Shown here: positions 1 through 9,000 of the stretch, in pieces
Layout: each line of letters starts with the position of its first letter
Numbering within the stretch: the first letter of the stretch is position 1
Origin: Carbonatibacter sp965199245
GTDB lineage: Bacteria; Pseudomonadota; Alphaproteobacteria; Kiloniellales; Kiloniellaceae
DNA length: 64,000 nt
Direction: 5' to 3'
Assembly (NCBI GenBank): GCA_965199245.1
Contig: CBDAQP010000001.1
Span: 558,001 to 622,000 of the forward strand
Notes under the pieces: generated by a model
What the model saw: only the letters and a program-made list of their open reading frames with translations
What the model was told of the DNA's origin: nothing
Database searches by the model: none
Position numbers and translations under genes: made by a program

Positions 1-578
1 AATCGTCCCTGATGAAACTGATGTATCTGGCCCACCACCCCGACAAGGGACGGGTGAAAATTTTTGGACGCGACACCCGCACCATATCGCGACAGGACAG
101 GATTCACCTGCGCCGTAGAATAGGGATTGTTTTTCAAGATTTTCGGCTCCTCGATCATCTCAACGCACTTGAAAATGTCGCCCTGCCCCTAACCCTTGCG
201 GGGCATCCCCTGGGCAAGGTTCGCAAAAACGTCACAGAATTACTCAACTGGGTCGGACTCGCCGATTTTCTGGACGCCAGGCCCCCGACCCTCTCCGGTG
301 GTCAGCAACAGCGCCTGTCCATCGCCCGCGCCGTCATTGCCCGCCCGAGCCTGCTCATTGCCGACGAACCGACTGGCAATGTTGATGAAGCTATTGCCGA
401 ACGCCTCTTGTTTTTATTCGAGGAACTCAACAAACGCGGAACGACCATTGTTCTGGCCACTCATAACGATTCACTGATTCGCCGTTTGAATTACCCGGTT
501 TTGCGCCTCATACAAGGTGAGATTCGCGCAAACGTACAGGGTGAAACAGCGCGAAAATCTGCGGAAAAGCCCGGATGA
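1..578 (+). CDS. ftsE: Cell division ATP-binding protein FtsE (5' end outside window)
   Basis: ATPase of the FtsEX complex, which sits at the division septum and controls periplasmic peptidoglycan hydrolases. The reading frame is open to the left edge; its first visible residues (SSLMKLMYL) are the end of the Walker A region, so roughly the first 40 residues are missing. The Q-loop (FQDFRLLDHLNALENVALPL), the ABC signature (LSGGQQQR), Walker B (LLIADEPTGNVD) and the switch histidine (LATHN) are all visible. The FRLL..L...ENVALPL pattern is typical of FtsE rather than LolD. The stop overlaps the ftsX start by 4 bp, which indicates translational coupling. The true start lies before base 1; the ATG at position 12 is internal. 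Confidence 0.93.
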   Translation, partial: SSLMKLMYLAHHPDKGRVKIFGRDTRTISRQDRIHLRRRIGIVFQDFRLLDHLNALENVALPLTLAGHPLGKVRKNVTELLNWVGLADFLDARPPTLSGGQQQRLSIARAVIARPSLLIADEPTGNVDEAIAERLLFLFEELNKRGTTIVLATHNDSLIRRLNYPVLRLIQGEIRANVQGETARKSAEKPG

Positions 579-1477
579 TGTCTTTCCTTTTATCCCGCAG
601 TCATTCCGTCCCCCTCGATCACGATGCCTCTGCCCGACTCTTGCCGTGGTTGATTGGACTTATGGTTTTCCTCGCATCTTTGGCGATGGTTGTTGCCTTT
701 TCCATGACAAAGCTTGCTGATCGCTGGGACAACGCCCTGTCCCGGGGGGTGACCATACAAATTCCATCCGGGACAACGCAAACAGAACGTGAATTCAACC
801 GGGCGCAAGTGGACAAACTAACGAAGCGACTGGAAAAAACAGACGGCGTTTCTGCGGTGAGTGCTCTGGGTGATGCCGAGCTTGAACAAATGCTGGCTCC
901 ATGGTTGGGGACAGAAATTCTCATCCAGGATCTGCCCGTCCCGTTTCTGATTGCTGTCGAACTCGACAGCATCAAAGGCCCCCTGGTTGACCGCCTGCGT
1001 CAGGTCGTCTCGACAACGGTGGCCTCTGCCACCATTGACGATCATCAACGCTGGATGGACAGCCTGTTGAATCTCGCAAAAACAATTAAACTCATCGCTG
1101 TCCTGACCGTTTTTTTAGTCACAGGGGCTGCGGTTATTATGGTGGTTCTCGTCACGCGTATGAGTCTCGCCATTCATGTTCAGCTTGTCGAGTTACTCCA
1201 CCAAATGGGGGCCTATGACAGCTTCATCGCCTTTCGATTTCAACAACATGCCCTGCGCCTCAGTTTGCTGGGGGGTGGGCTGGGACTCCTGATGACGGGG
1301 ATCACTGTTGCCATCATGGGATATTTTATGGCACAGGCCAATACCGCGCTGTTGCCTCAACTGACCTTGCACACGGGTGAATGGTTTGTCTTGATTGTCT
1401 TTGCCGTTTCTGCGGGCCTCATTGCGATGATAACCGCCCGGGTCACTGTTCTACGCTTCCTGCACAAAATGCCATGA
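575..1477 (+). CDS. ftsX: Cell division protein FtsX
   Basis: Membrane partner of FtsE. It is 300 residues long with the expected FtsX layout: a short cytoplasmic N-terminus, a first membrane segment near residues 24-46 (LLPWLIGLMVFLASLAMVVA), a periplasmic domain to about residue 165, then three C-terminal membrane segments. It starts within the ftsE stop (4-bp overlap) and its own stop overlaps the next start. Sequence conservation in FtsX is low, so the call rests on length, topology and the ftsE partner. Confidence 0.9.
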   Translation: MMSFLLSRSHSVPLDHDASARLLPWLIGLMVFLASLAMVVAFSMTKLADRWDNALSRGVTIQIPSGTTQTEREFNRAQVDKLTKRLEKTDGVSAVSALGDAELEQMLAPWLGTEILIQDLPVPFLIAVELDSIKGPLVDRLRQVVSTTVASATIDDHQRWMDSLLNLAKTIKLIAVLTVFLVTGAAVIMVVLVTRMSLAIHVQLVELLHQMGAYDSFIAFRFQQHALRLSLLGGGLGLLMTGITVAIMGYFMAQANTALLPQLTLHTGEWFVLIVFAVSAGLIAMITARVTVLRFLHKMP

Positions 1478-2121
1478 GACTGCGCACACGAAAAAAAAGA
1501 CTCCTCATCTGGGGCGCGTTTTTGATCCTCCTGCTGTCCTGGATTGCGGGTTTTTTATTCTATGCTGGCACACTGCCCACAGCTGTTGAAGACTCCACCA
1601 GCCCGAGTGAGGCCATTGTTGTCCTGACCGGGGGGACAAGTCGAATCAATACAGGACTCGGCCTCCTGTTCAAAGGGACAGCAGACAAGTTATTTATTTC
1701 GGGTGTTTACAAAGGCGTTGAGGTGCGCGAACTGCTGGAGTCACATCAGACCGCCCCTGAAAAGGTTGCCTGCTGTATTGTTCTCGGTTATCAGGCCGAT
1801 GATACACGCGGCAATGCCGCCGAAACCGGGCAATGGGTTCGGGCAAACAGCGTTGGCTCTATACGGCTGGTCACCTCAGCCTATCACATGCCACGGAGCT
1901 TGCTGGAATTCAGACACTCTATGCCAGAGATCACAATCACCCCCCATCCTGTCTTCCCCCCGCATGTCAAACAACAGAACTGGTGGCTATGGCCCGGGAG
2001 CCGGGGGTTGATTTTTTCAGAATACAACAAGTATCTTCTGGCACAGCTTCGAATTTGGATGACTCAGCTTTCCGTCCTGCCTGAACAAAACCCGCGCCCC
2101 CCCCAAAACCGGGCAAAATAA
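1474..2121 (+). CDS. DUF218 / YdcF-SanA family membrane-anchored protein
   Basis: A protein of 215 residues. I chose the ATG at 1474 because it overlaps the ftsX stop (ATGA), and an N-terminal membrane anchor (LLIWGAFLILLLSWIAGFLF) follows directly. The DUF218 fold is recognisable: VVLTGG near residue 50, then the LFISGV segment, the NTxGNAxE-like element (DDTRGNAAETGQW) and the LVTSAYHMPRS motif, which is the most conserved part of the family. YdcF and SanA proteins are linked to envelope integrity; the reaction is not established. The order ftsE-ftsX-DUF218-plsC is common in Alphaproteobacteria, which suggests one envelope operon. Confidence 0.82.
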   Translation: MRLRTRKKRLLIWGAFLILLLSWIAGFLFYAGTLPTAVEDSTSPSEAIVVLTGGTSRINTGLGLLFKGTADKLFISGVYKGVEVRELLESHQTAPEKVACCIVLGYQADDTRGNAAETGQWVRANSVGSIRLVTSAYHMPRSLLEFRHSMPEITITPHPVFPPHVKQQNWWLWPGSRGLIFSEYNKYLLAQLRIWMTQLSVLPEQNPRPPQNRAK

Positions 2122-2127
2122 AATTCC

Positions 2128-2868
2128 ATGCTTTTTTTACGTTCACTCCTGTTCAGCCTTTCTTTTTTTCTGTGGTGTGTCACTTATTCTGTCGCCATCA
2201 TTCCCCTTGTTTTCGCTCCCTGGGCCACCATGATGAGGGCAGGGAATTTTTGGGCGCGCGGAACTTTTTTCCTGCTTTGGCTCATCTGTAAAATCCGCCT
2301 TGAGGTCAGGGGCCGTGAAAATCTGCCCCGTTCGGGAAGTTACCTCGTCGCCAGCAAGCATCAATCCACTGCGGAAACGATTAACCTTTTGATGATTCTC
2401 GACGCACCGTGCTTTGTCCTGAAAAAAGAACTGTTAAATATTCCTCTTTTCGGTTGGTTCGTGCGATGTGGACAGGCCATTGCCATCGACCGCACCGCAG
2501 GCGCGAGGGCACTGAAAAAAATGGTTGCCCAAGCACGAGACAGAGTAAAAACAGGCCGCCCCATCGTTATTTTTCCCGAAGGAACGCGTACAACCGTTGG
2601 GCAAAAACAACCCTTTCACCCCGGGGTCGCCGCCCTTGCCAGCACCACAGGTCTCACAACGATTCCAGTTGCGTTGAATTCCGGTCTCTTCTGGCCCAGG
2701 GACAGATTCATTAAACGCCCCGGCACAATGGTGATTGAATTCCTCCCCCCCTTGCCAGTCAACCTGAAACGCAAAGATTACATGACCCTGCTTGAAGACA
2801 AGATCAACGCGGCTTCAGACCGCCTGTGCGAAGACCCGCAACGCAATCACGAACAAAAAAATCAATAG
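2128..2868 (+). CDS. plsC: 1-acyl-sn-glycerol-3-phosphate acyltransferase
   Basis: Converts lysophosphatidic acid to phosphatidic acid at the inner membrane. It is 246 residues long, with an N-terminal membrane segment, then the acyltransferase blocks: block I SKHQSTAET (H-x4-E, the alphaproteobacterial variant of NHxxxxD), block II around CGQAIAIDR, block III FPEGTR and block IV IPVALNSG. It lies 6 bp after the DUF218 gene and is probably co-transcribed with ftsEX. Its last 7 bp overlap the end of the convergent MFS gene. Confidence 0.9.
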   Translation: MLFLRSLLFSLSFFLWCVTYSVAIIPLVFAPWATMMRAGNFWARGTFFLLWLICKIRLEVRGRENLPRSGSYLVASKHQSTAETINLLMILDAPCFVLKKELLNIPLFGWFVRCGQAIAIDRTAGARALKKMVAQARDRVKTGRPIVIFPEGTRTTVGQKQPFHPGVAALASTTGLTTIPVALNSGLFWPRDRFIKRPGTMVIEFLPPLPVNLKRKDYMTLLEDKINAASDRLCEDPQRNHEQKNQ

Positions 2869-4172
2869 ACATCATCTGCATCACGCACAGAACGCATAGT
2901 CTGTACAGCAGGATCGGTCGCGCGGGGGTCAAGGGGCAAGATCGCGGGCGAAGACGGCGGCACAGAAAAATGATCCCCCTTTTCATCCCGGGATGGAGAC
3001 TTGCGCCGGGACATACGATAAAAGGCAAAGGCAATAAAGATCGCAGACAACAACGTCGTATGCAGAAAAATGCCGCCGGGGCCACTGACAGACATCAAGG
3101 CTGTCGCACTTAAGGGGCCAAGCGTTAGCCCAATCCCATAAGCCAGCATCAAGGTCGCACAGAGCGGCACCATTTCGCTTTCTTGACAATAATCCCCCGC
3201 GTGAGAAAGCGCGATGGGATAAAGAGACATGATCACACCCCCCAGCGCGAAAATCAGAGCCACCTGTGCCCAGAGTCCCAAAAATGTTCCAACTGCAAAG
3301 AACAAGAAACTAATGAGCGCAAGAGAACCCATGGCACAGACTAAAACAATCCGCCGATCCCGGCGATCCGAGGCAATGCCCATCGGAATTTGAAACAAAA
3401 CCGCCCCGAATTGAAATGCCGCCGCCAGCAAAACGGCCTGATCTGATGAAAACCCGATCGTCACCCCATAGAGCGGCAGAAAACTTTGGAGCGGGCCGTT
3501 CATCGTCCCGACGAAAAGACAGGCCACAAATGCAAAGGGCGAGCGCACAAAAACCTGGCGCACAGACATACTGTTCTGTTTGACCTGCCGCGCACTCAAT
3601 TTTTCCGGATTGCCACCCTTTCGCATCGCTACAGGCAAAAGCGAAACAGAAATCAATGCACTGACCAGCATAAAATGCCAGTTTCCAAAAATTGTTGCCA
3701 GGGTCAAGACCAATGGCCCCAAACCCTGCGCGACCTTAAAACAAAGGGTATAGACCGCCAGAACCCGCCCGCGCATTGACGGATGTGCTTCTGCGGTAAT
3801 CCAGCTATCCGAGACCGTCAGCATTCCAGCAAAACAAATGCCAGAGAGCAGACGCGCACTGCCCCACAACCCGATAGCAGTATCAATCGCCAGCGCGAGG
3901 GTCAGAACCGACAAAACCGTGGCGAAGCACGCAAAGGCCCGAATATGCCCCACCGCCGCAATCAAACGGGGCGCATAGAGACAGCCCAATAAAAAACCAC
4001 CGGAAAACAATGCCGTCATCGCGCCAATTTCAGCCGAAGAAAACCCCGCCTCTGCCATACGCAGAGGCAAAAGAGCCAGCATCAGGCTCATGCCCGCCTG
4101 TAACAGGACAACCCCGGAAATAATCGCCGCCAGGGACGCATAGGGCGAAGAAGAATGAAAAGTGGTCGCCAT
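2862..4172 (-). CDS. Major facilitator superfamily transporter (YcaD-like)
   Basis: A 436-residue transporter with 12 predicted membrane segments and an MFS-like inter-domain loop. Motif A appears in degenerate form between segments 2 and 3 and again as GIASDRRDRR near residue 270. SDSWITAEAHPSMRGRVLAVY is characteristic of the YcaD/YfkF branch of MFS proteins, whose substrates are unknown. The C-terminal tail (about 45 residues) is hydrophilic. The gene is transcribed divergently from the PTS cluster and convergently with plsC, so it is probably monocistronic. The substrate cannot be inferred from the sequence. Confidence 0.82.
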   Translation of the reverse strand: MATTFHSSSPYASLAAIISGVVLLQAGMSLMLALLPLRMAEAGFSSAEIGAMTALFSGGFLLGCLYAPRLIAAVGHIRAFACFATVLSVLTLALAIDTAIGLWGSARLLSGICFAGMLTVSDSWITAEAHPSMRGRVLAVYTLCFKVAQGLGPLVLTLATIFGNWHFMLVSALISVSLLPVAMRKGGNPEKLSARQVKQNSMSVRQVFVRSPFAFVACLFVGTMNGPLQSFLPLYGVTIGFSSDQAVLLAAAFQFGAVLFQIPMGIASDRRDRRIVLVCAMGSLALISFLFFAVGTFLGLWAQVALIFALGGVIMSLYPIALSHAGDYCQESEMVPLCATLMLAYGIGLTLGPLSATALMSVSGPGGIFLHTTLLSAIFIAFAFYRMSRRKSPSRDEKGDHFSVPPSSPAILPLDPRATDPAVQTMRSVRDADDVY

Positions 4173-4336
4173 GGCTCACACCAAATGAACAGATCTCAAA
4201 AATTCACGCCCCGAACTTAAAACCAAAGCGAAGAAAAAAGGAACAAAAAAATCATCTTTCATTGACTTTTTTTATAATTTCATCCTTATTTAGAATATTG
4301 TTTTTCCACACATAACCTTTATGCGAAAGTCAAAAA
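4173..4336. promoter_or_regulatory. Divergent intergenic region between the MFS gene and the PTS EIIA gene
   Basis: 164 AT-rich bases that must hold the promoters of both genes. An inverted pair TTGACTTT (near 4263) and AAAGTCAA (near 4327) brackets the EIIA-side leader. No -35/-10 pair with good spacing stands out, so promoters are inferred only from gene orientation. Confidence 0.35.
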
Positions 4337-4753
4337 ATGATTGGAATGGTTCTCGTGACGCATGGCAATCTTGCCCTTGAAATGATTGCCGCCCTTGAAC
4401 ACATCGTCGGGCCACAGGAAAAAATCACCAGCGTCTGCATTGAACCGGATGACAATATGGAACACCGCCGCACCGACATTATTGACGCCATTCAGGCCAC
4501 AAACTGCGGCAAAGGTGTTGTTATTTTGACGGACATGTTTGGCGGAACACCATCGAATCTCGCCATTTCCGTCATGGATAAAGCCACTGTCGAGGTCATC
4601 GCCGGTGTTAATCTACCCCTGTTGATTAAACTGGCGACCCTGCGCAAAAACCGGGACATGACATCCGCCGTTCTGGACGCACAGGAGGCCGGACGCAAGT
4701 ATATCCACGTTGCCTCGGAACTGCTGAAAGATCGCGCAGATCATGCCCCTTGA
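4337..4753 (+). CDS. PTS EIIA of the mannose family (regulatory PTS)
   Basis: A protein of 138 residues with the EIIA-Man fold: MIGMVLVTHGNLA carries the phospho-acceptor histidine at residue 9, and LTDMFGGTPSNLA is the second hallmark loop. It is a stand-alone EIIA domain, as in the alphaproteobacterial nitrogen-type (PtsN/ManX/HPr) systems, where such proteins transmit a phosphorylation signal rather than import sugar. The next gene, HPr, overlaps it by 11 bp, so the two are coupled. No EIIB or EIIC gene is present in the window, which supports a regulatory role. Confidence 0.9.
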   Translation: MIGMVLVTHGNLALEMIAALEHIVGPQEKITSVCIEPDDNMEHRRTDIIDAIQATNCGKGVVILTDMFGGTPSNLAISVMDKATVEVIAGVNLPLLIKLATLRKNRDMTSAVLDAQEAGRKYIHVASELLKDRADHAP

Positions 4754-5048
4754 CCATCCCCCCGCCTCACCGTCTGCTGTTGACTGTCAAGAGGATGCCG
4801 TCGTGTGCAACAGACGCGGCCTCCATGCCCGGGCCTCCGCCCGCTTTGTCCATCGCGCCGAAGGCTTTGCCGCCCGGATCACCGTCTGCCGAAACGACCG
4901 CTGTGTTCCCGGCACATCGATTATGGGTTTGATGATGCTGGCGGCAACACCGGGAACACGGCTGTCCATTTCCGCCACAGGCCCCGATGCACAGCAGGCT
5001 GTTGAATCGCTGTGCCTATTGATCGCCAACAAGTTTGACGAAGAATAG
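4743..5048 (+). CDS. Phosphocarrier protein HPr
   Basis: A protein of 101 residues. The active-site motif NRRGLHARASARF places the phospho-histidine at residue 28, and SIMGLMMLAA places the regulatory serine at residue 59. The 31-residue spacing equals that of His15-Ser46 in classical HPr, so both EI and HPr kinase could act on it. It has about 13 extra residues at the N-terminus. It accepts phosphate from enzyme I and passes it to EIIA proteins such as the product of the preceding gene. Confidence 0.93.
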   Translation: MPLDHPPASPSAVDCQEDAVVCNRRGLHARASARFVHRAEGFAARITVCRNDRCVPGTSIMGLMMLAATPGTRLSISATGPDAQQAVESLCLLIANKFDEE

Positions 5049-5058
5049 AGGCATAGTT

Positions 5059-5865
5059 ATGCACCCCATCAGGAACTTTACAACAAAAGACCGCCGAAAA
5101 ATTCGCTATGTCCTCAGCGATATTGACGACACCATCACCAGCGCGGGGCGATTGGACGCCGGAGCCTATCAGGCCCTCGAAAATTTGAAAAAGGCGGGCT
5201 TTGCCGTCATCCCGGTCACTGGACGGCCTGCGGGCTGGTGCGACCATTTCAGTAGAATGTGGCCCATTGATGCCATTATTGGCGAAAATGGTGCTTTTTA
5301 TTTTCGCTACGATCACAACAGGCACCGGATGACCCGCCGCTATTGGACAGACCCCACAACCAGACGGGCCAACCGCAAAAAACTTGACGCACTCCAGGAA
5401 AAAATCCTCCACACCGTCCCCGGCAGTGGCCTTGCCGCAGATCAAAATTACCGCGATGCCGACCTCGCCATTGACTTCTGCGAAGATGTCCCTCCCCTCG
5501 CCGCCGAGGACATCGCCCGGATTGTGGCAATTTTTACAGAGGCCGGGGCCGTTGCAAAGGTCAGTTCCATTCACGTCAACGGCTGGTTTGGTGACTATGA
5601 CAAACTCGCGATGACCCGGATTTTATTTCACGAACTATTCGGGCAAAATCTCGACACCATCAAAGACAGCGTTGTCTTCATTGGCGACTCCCCCAACGAC
5701 GCCCCGATGTTTGACTTTTTTCCCCGGTCCGTGGGCGTTGCCAATGTCCGTGACTTTCAATCACAACTCAGCGCACAACCACAATGGATCACCGACGCCC
5801 CCTGCGGCGCAGGCTTCTCAGAACTGGCACAGCTCCTGATTGAGGCAACACAATCAACACTTTAA
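5059..5865 (+). CDS. HAD-superfamily (subclass IIB) sugar phosphatase
   Basis: A protein of 268 residues. I prefer the ATG at 5059 over an in-frame ATG at 5035 because AGAGG lies 7 bp before it. Motif I is LSDIDDTIT (nucleophile Asp21, acid/base Asp23), motif II is VTGRPAGW, and motif IV is FIGDSPNDAPMF. The C2-type cap between them is typical of Cof/trehalose-6-phosphate-phosphatase-like enzymes. It lies 10 bp after HPr, so it probably belongs to the same operon. The substrate is unknown; linkage to a regulatory PTS suggests a sugar phosphate. The ENGA element is also found in sucrose- and mannosyl-phosphate phosphatases. Confidence 0.8.
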   Translation: MHPIRNFTTKDRRKIRYVLSDIDDTITSAGRLDAGAYQALENLKKAGFAVIPVTGRPAGWCDHFSRMWPIDAIIGENGAFYFRYDHNRHRMTRRYWTDPTTRRANRKKLDALQEKILHTVPGSGLAADQNYRDADLAIDFCEDVPPLAAEDIARIVAIFTEAGAVAKVSSIHVNGWFGDYDKLAMTRILFHELFGQNLDTIKDSVVFIGDSPNDAPMFDFFPRSVGVANVRDFQSQLSAQPQWITDAPCGAGFSELAQLLIEATQSTL

Positions 5866-6033
5866 AGCATTGTGACGCACCAAACGAACAGAATCGCAAT
5901 CCTCAAAACCTCCAACCTGAATCGCGGAACGTGGCCTGCGGTCATGCCCACGAAAATTCCAACCGAAAACTATTCGGCCTTGAACACACGCTCGGGAATT
6001 TCGGTCAGACAGCACTTGGCCAGACAAACAGAA

Positions 6034-6059
6034 CCCCGAAAGGCTGTTGCCTTTCGGGG
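6034..6059 (-). terminator. Intrinsic terminator of the autotransporter gene
   Basis: A perfect 10-bp stem (CCCCGAAAGG / CCTTTCGGGG) with a 6-nt loop lies 30 bp past the autotransporter stop. It is followed on the minus strand by the T-rich stretch TTCTGTTTGTCT. The plus-strand side has no T run, so it serves the minus-strand gene. Confidence 0.75.
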
Positions 6060-6088
6060 CTGCCGCTGGGTCAAGTTCACAGGGTAGG

Positions 6089-9000
6089 TCAGAACTTGAC
6101 CCTGGCATTCAGGCGGGCACTGTGGCCCGTGTAGCCGGGGCGGGCACTCAGGTCATAGTCCGCACCAATTGACCAGCGCGGGGCATTATAGCTCAGGCCC
6201 ACCCCTGCGGTGCCTGACAGCTTCCTGACCTTCGCCCCCTTGACCGTAAAGCGGCTGCCTCCGCCGGTGAACAGGCCGCGTGCCGTCGTTTGCTCCCCCG
6301 CAAAGTCATAGGACAGCCCCACACGCGCCACGGGAACAAGGGTGCCGTTCCCCCGGGTGATCTCTTTGTGCAGGCGGGTGCCCAGCGTCCCCACAACCGC
6401 ATCAATCGACCCCACCGTGATCTTCTGGTTCAGGCTCAACGCCCCCGTCGTGGTGTATTTCGCCGATCCCACCCGCGTCCACGACAGACCCGCCGTCGGG
6501 GTCAGCGTCGTGCTCGCATCAAGGTTAATTGGCACACCACCCCCCACAGAGGCCGTCAGGCTGGTCGTGTCATAAGCCGACTTGCGCCTCAAACCCGCCA
6601 CACGCGAGGTCGTACTGACATCGTTGCGCCCAACGCCCACCTGACCGTCCACATAATAACGCCCCGTGCTGTAATCCCCGTAAACAGAAACCTGCCAGCT
6701 CCTGACATCCGTCTTGTCCTCGCCAACACCCTTGCCCGTCATCCGGCTGGTGCTATAGGCCAGAGCCGTCCCCACACGACCCCGTTCCCCCACAGGTGCA
6801 TCCACACCCACCGCAAGGCCCCGTGCAGAGGTGTCATAACCGTCAATCCTCTGTTTTTTGTCCTTCGCCTGTTTGCCCCGACTGCCAAACGGCTTGAGCC
6901 AGAAGGCCCTGTCCAGCCCCTCGCCCCCGGTCGCAAATCCACTCTGGACAAATCCGCTCTGGCTGTCTCCCCCGCGCTGCACAGACAGGCGTTCGCTCAA
7001 CACACCCGCCACCTGTGTCCCCGTCGAGACCACCGCCGCCGTCGCCCCGCCCAGCGCGGTCATCTGCGGCGTGAGCTGGGCCGCAAGCCGCTTGCCTTTC
7101 GCCTCATTCCCCGCCTGCGCCGCCTCCTGCAGAATCTTCTTCACGGGGTCGCTCGCGGGTAAATCCTTCGCAAGGGATGAGGCCGCCAAAAGCACAGTGG
7201 CTTCAGAGGGCGACACGCCCAGCTTCGACGACACCTCGCCTGCTGACTTGAAGCCCTTGGCCCGCGCAATAACGCTCCCCCCGTCATCCGTCGCAAGCTC
7301 GTATTTTAAAACATTACTCTCCACAAGGATCAGCTTGCCGTTGTCGATGGCTGCACTCAAGTCCTTGTTGATCAGTTTCTGCTCTCCCTCGGTAAAGGAG
7401 GAGTCAAAGGCAATCCTGACACTGTTGTCCGCATCCGCAGTGCCCAGATTAAAATTACCCCCCACCGTTATAAACGCTTGATCTGCCGCATCCCCCGTCC
7501 GCTCCCCAAAGGCAGGCCCCAGGGTGAGGGTACTCTTCCTGTGCGCTGTCAGATCACCCGACAGATAAACAGGCTGGTTAAAGGTCACTTTGGCATCCTC
7601 GTTCACAGTCAGGCTGTGCAACCCGTTGTTCGCACCACTTGCGCCCAATGCACCCTCAAAGGTCACGCCTTCATCGCTGGTGTTGGCAATGATGATCGCG
7701 CCATAATCGCCACCCGATGCGCTTGTGATATCGCCCGTGATCGTTTGTCCGGCATTGCCGCCAAAGGTGACAGAGCTTCCGTCGCCCAGTGTGAACTGCG
7801 TTCCGGCCGTGACATTGCCCCTGAAGGTTGTCGCATCGCTTGCGGTGATGTTCAGGTTGCCGGCATAAACATTACCGTCAAAGGTCGTTTCCCCCCCGGC
7901 AACCGTGATCCTGTTCAGGGCAGCCTCTGCGGTACCGATTGACCCCGTAAAGGACACCTTTTGACCCGTGGCATGGCTTGAGCGGTTCCTGATCTCTAGA
8001 TTGCCCTGTCCGTCATCGCCCGCAACAATGTTGCCCGTGATCGTTTGCGCGGCCGTCGCCCCTGTCCCGCGTCCATTGGTGCCGCCGGTGACCCCGCTGG
8101 CATCACCGACAATCAGGGTCGCATTGTTGCGGAGTGTGACATTACCGGCGAAGTAACCGGACTGTTCAAGCGTCGCTTTGGTGCCGGTGTGCAGGGTCAG
8201 ACGGGCCAGTCTGGCATTGGTCGTGCCCAAATTACCCTCAAAGGTCACACCGGCTCTGTTGGCAATGGTGATCGCCCCCCGATTATTGGCATCCGTCGTG
8301 ATCGCAGGGGTGATGGTCTGTGCCGCCGTCCCGGCAAAGGTCGCAGACCCCCTCGCCCCATCAAAGACCAGACCGTTGGCCCCGGTGGTGACAGACCCCT
8401 TGAAGGTCGCCGCACCCGCCAGCGTCAGGCCCGCGCGCGTGGTCACAGAGCTGTTGAAGCTCGTCCCGTCGCTGCCGGCATTGACGTCAATCGTTCCGGC
8501 ATAAACAGCACCAGCAAAAACCGTCTGGCCGTCGTCCAGTGTGATCTGCTTCACTGCGCCCCCACTGGCCCCCACCACGTTGGCAAAGGTCACTGTCCCG
8601 CCGCTGTTGTTCACGCGGATCAGACCACGGTTATTCTGACCAGTACCCAGGGCAATCGCATTCGCCACCCGCTGGTCGCCTGCACCGCCAAAGGTGATTT
8701 CAATATCATCACCCCCGAAAGACAGCGCAGCTGTCACGTCACCCCTGAACAGCGTCCCGTCGTCTGAATGAACCCCGATATTCTGTGCATAAACATCACC
8801 GCCAAAGGTCGTCAGGCCATCGCGCAGGGTCAGGGTGCCAAGGGCCTTGCCATTATTGCCCCCCGTCCCGATCTGACCTGCAAAGGTCACGCTATTATTG
8901 ACCGTGATAGACCCCTGATTATTCGCATCCGTCGTGATATTGCCCGTCACCGTTTGTCCGGACGTGCCGCTAAAGGTCACAGAACCGCTGTTGTTGCCCA

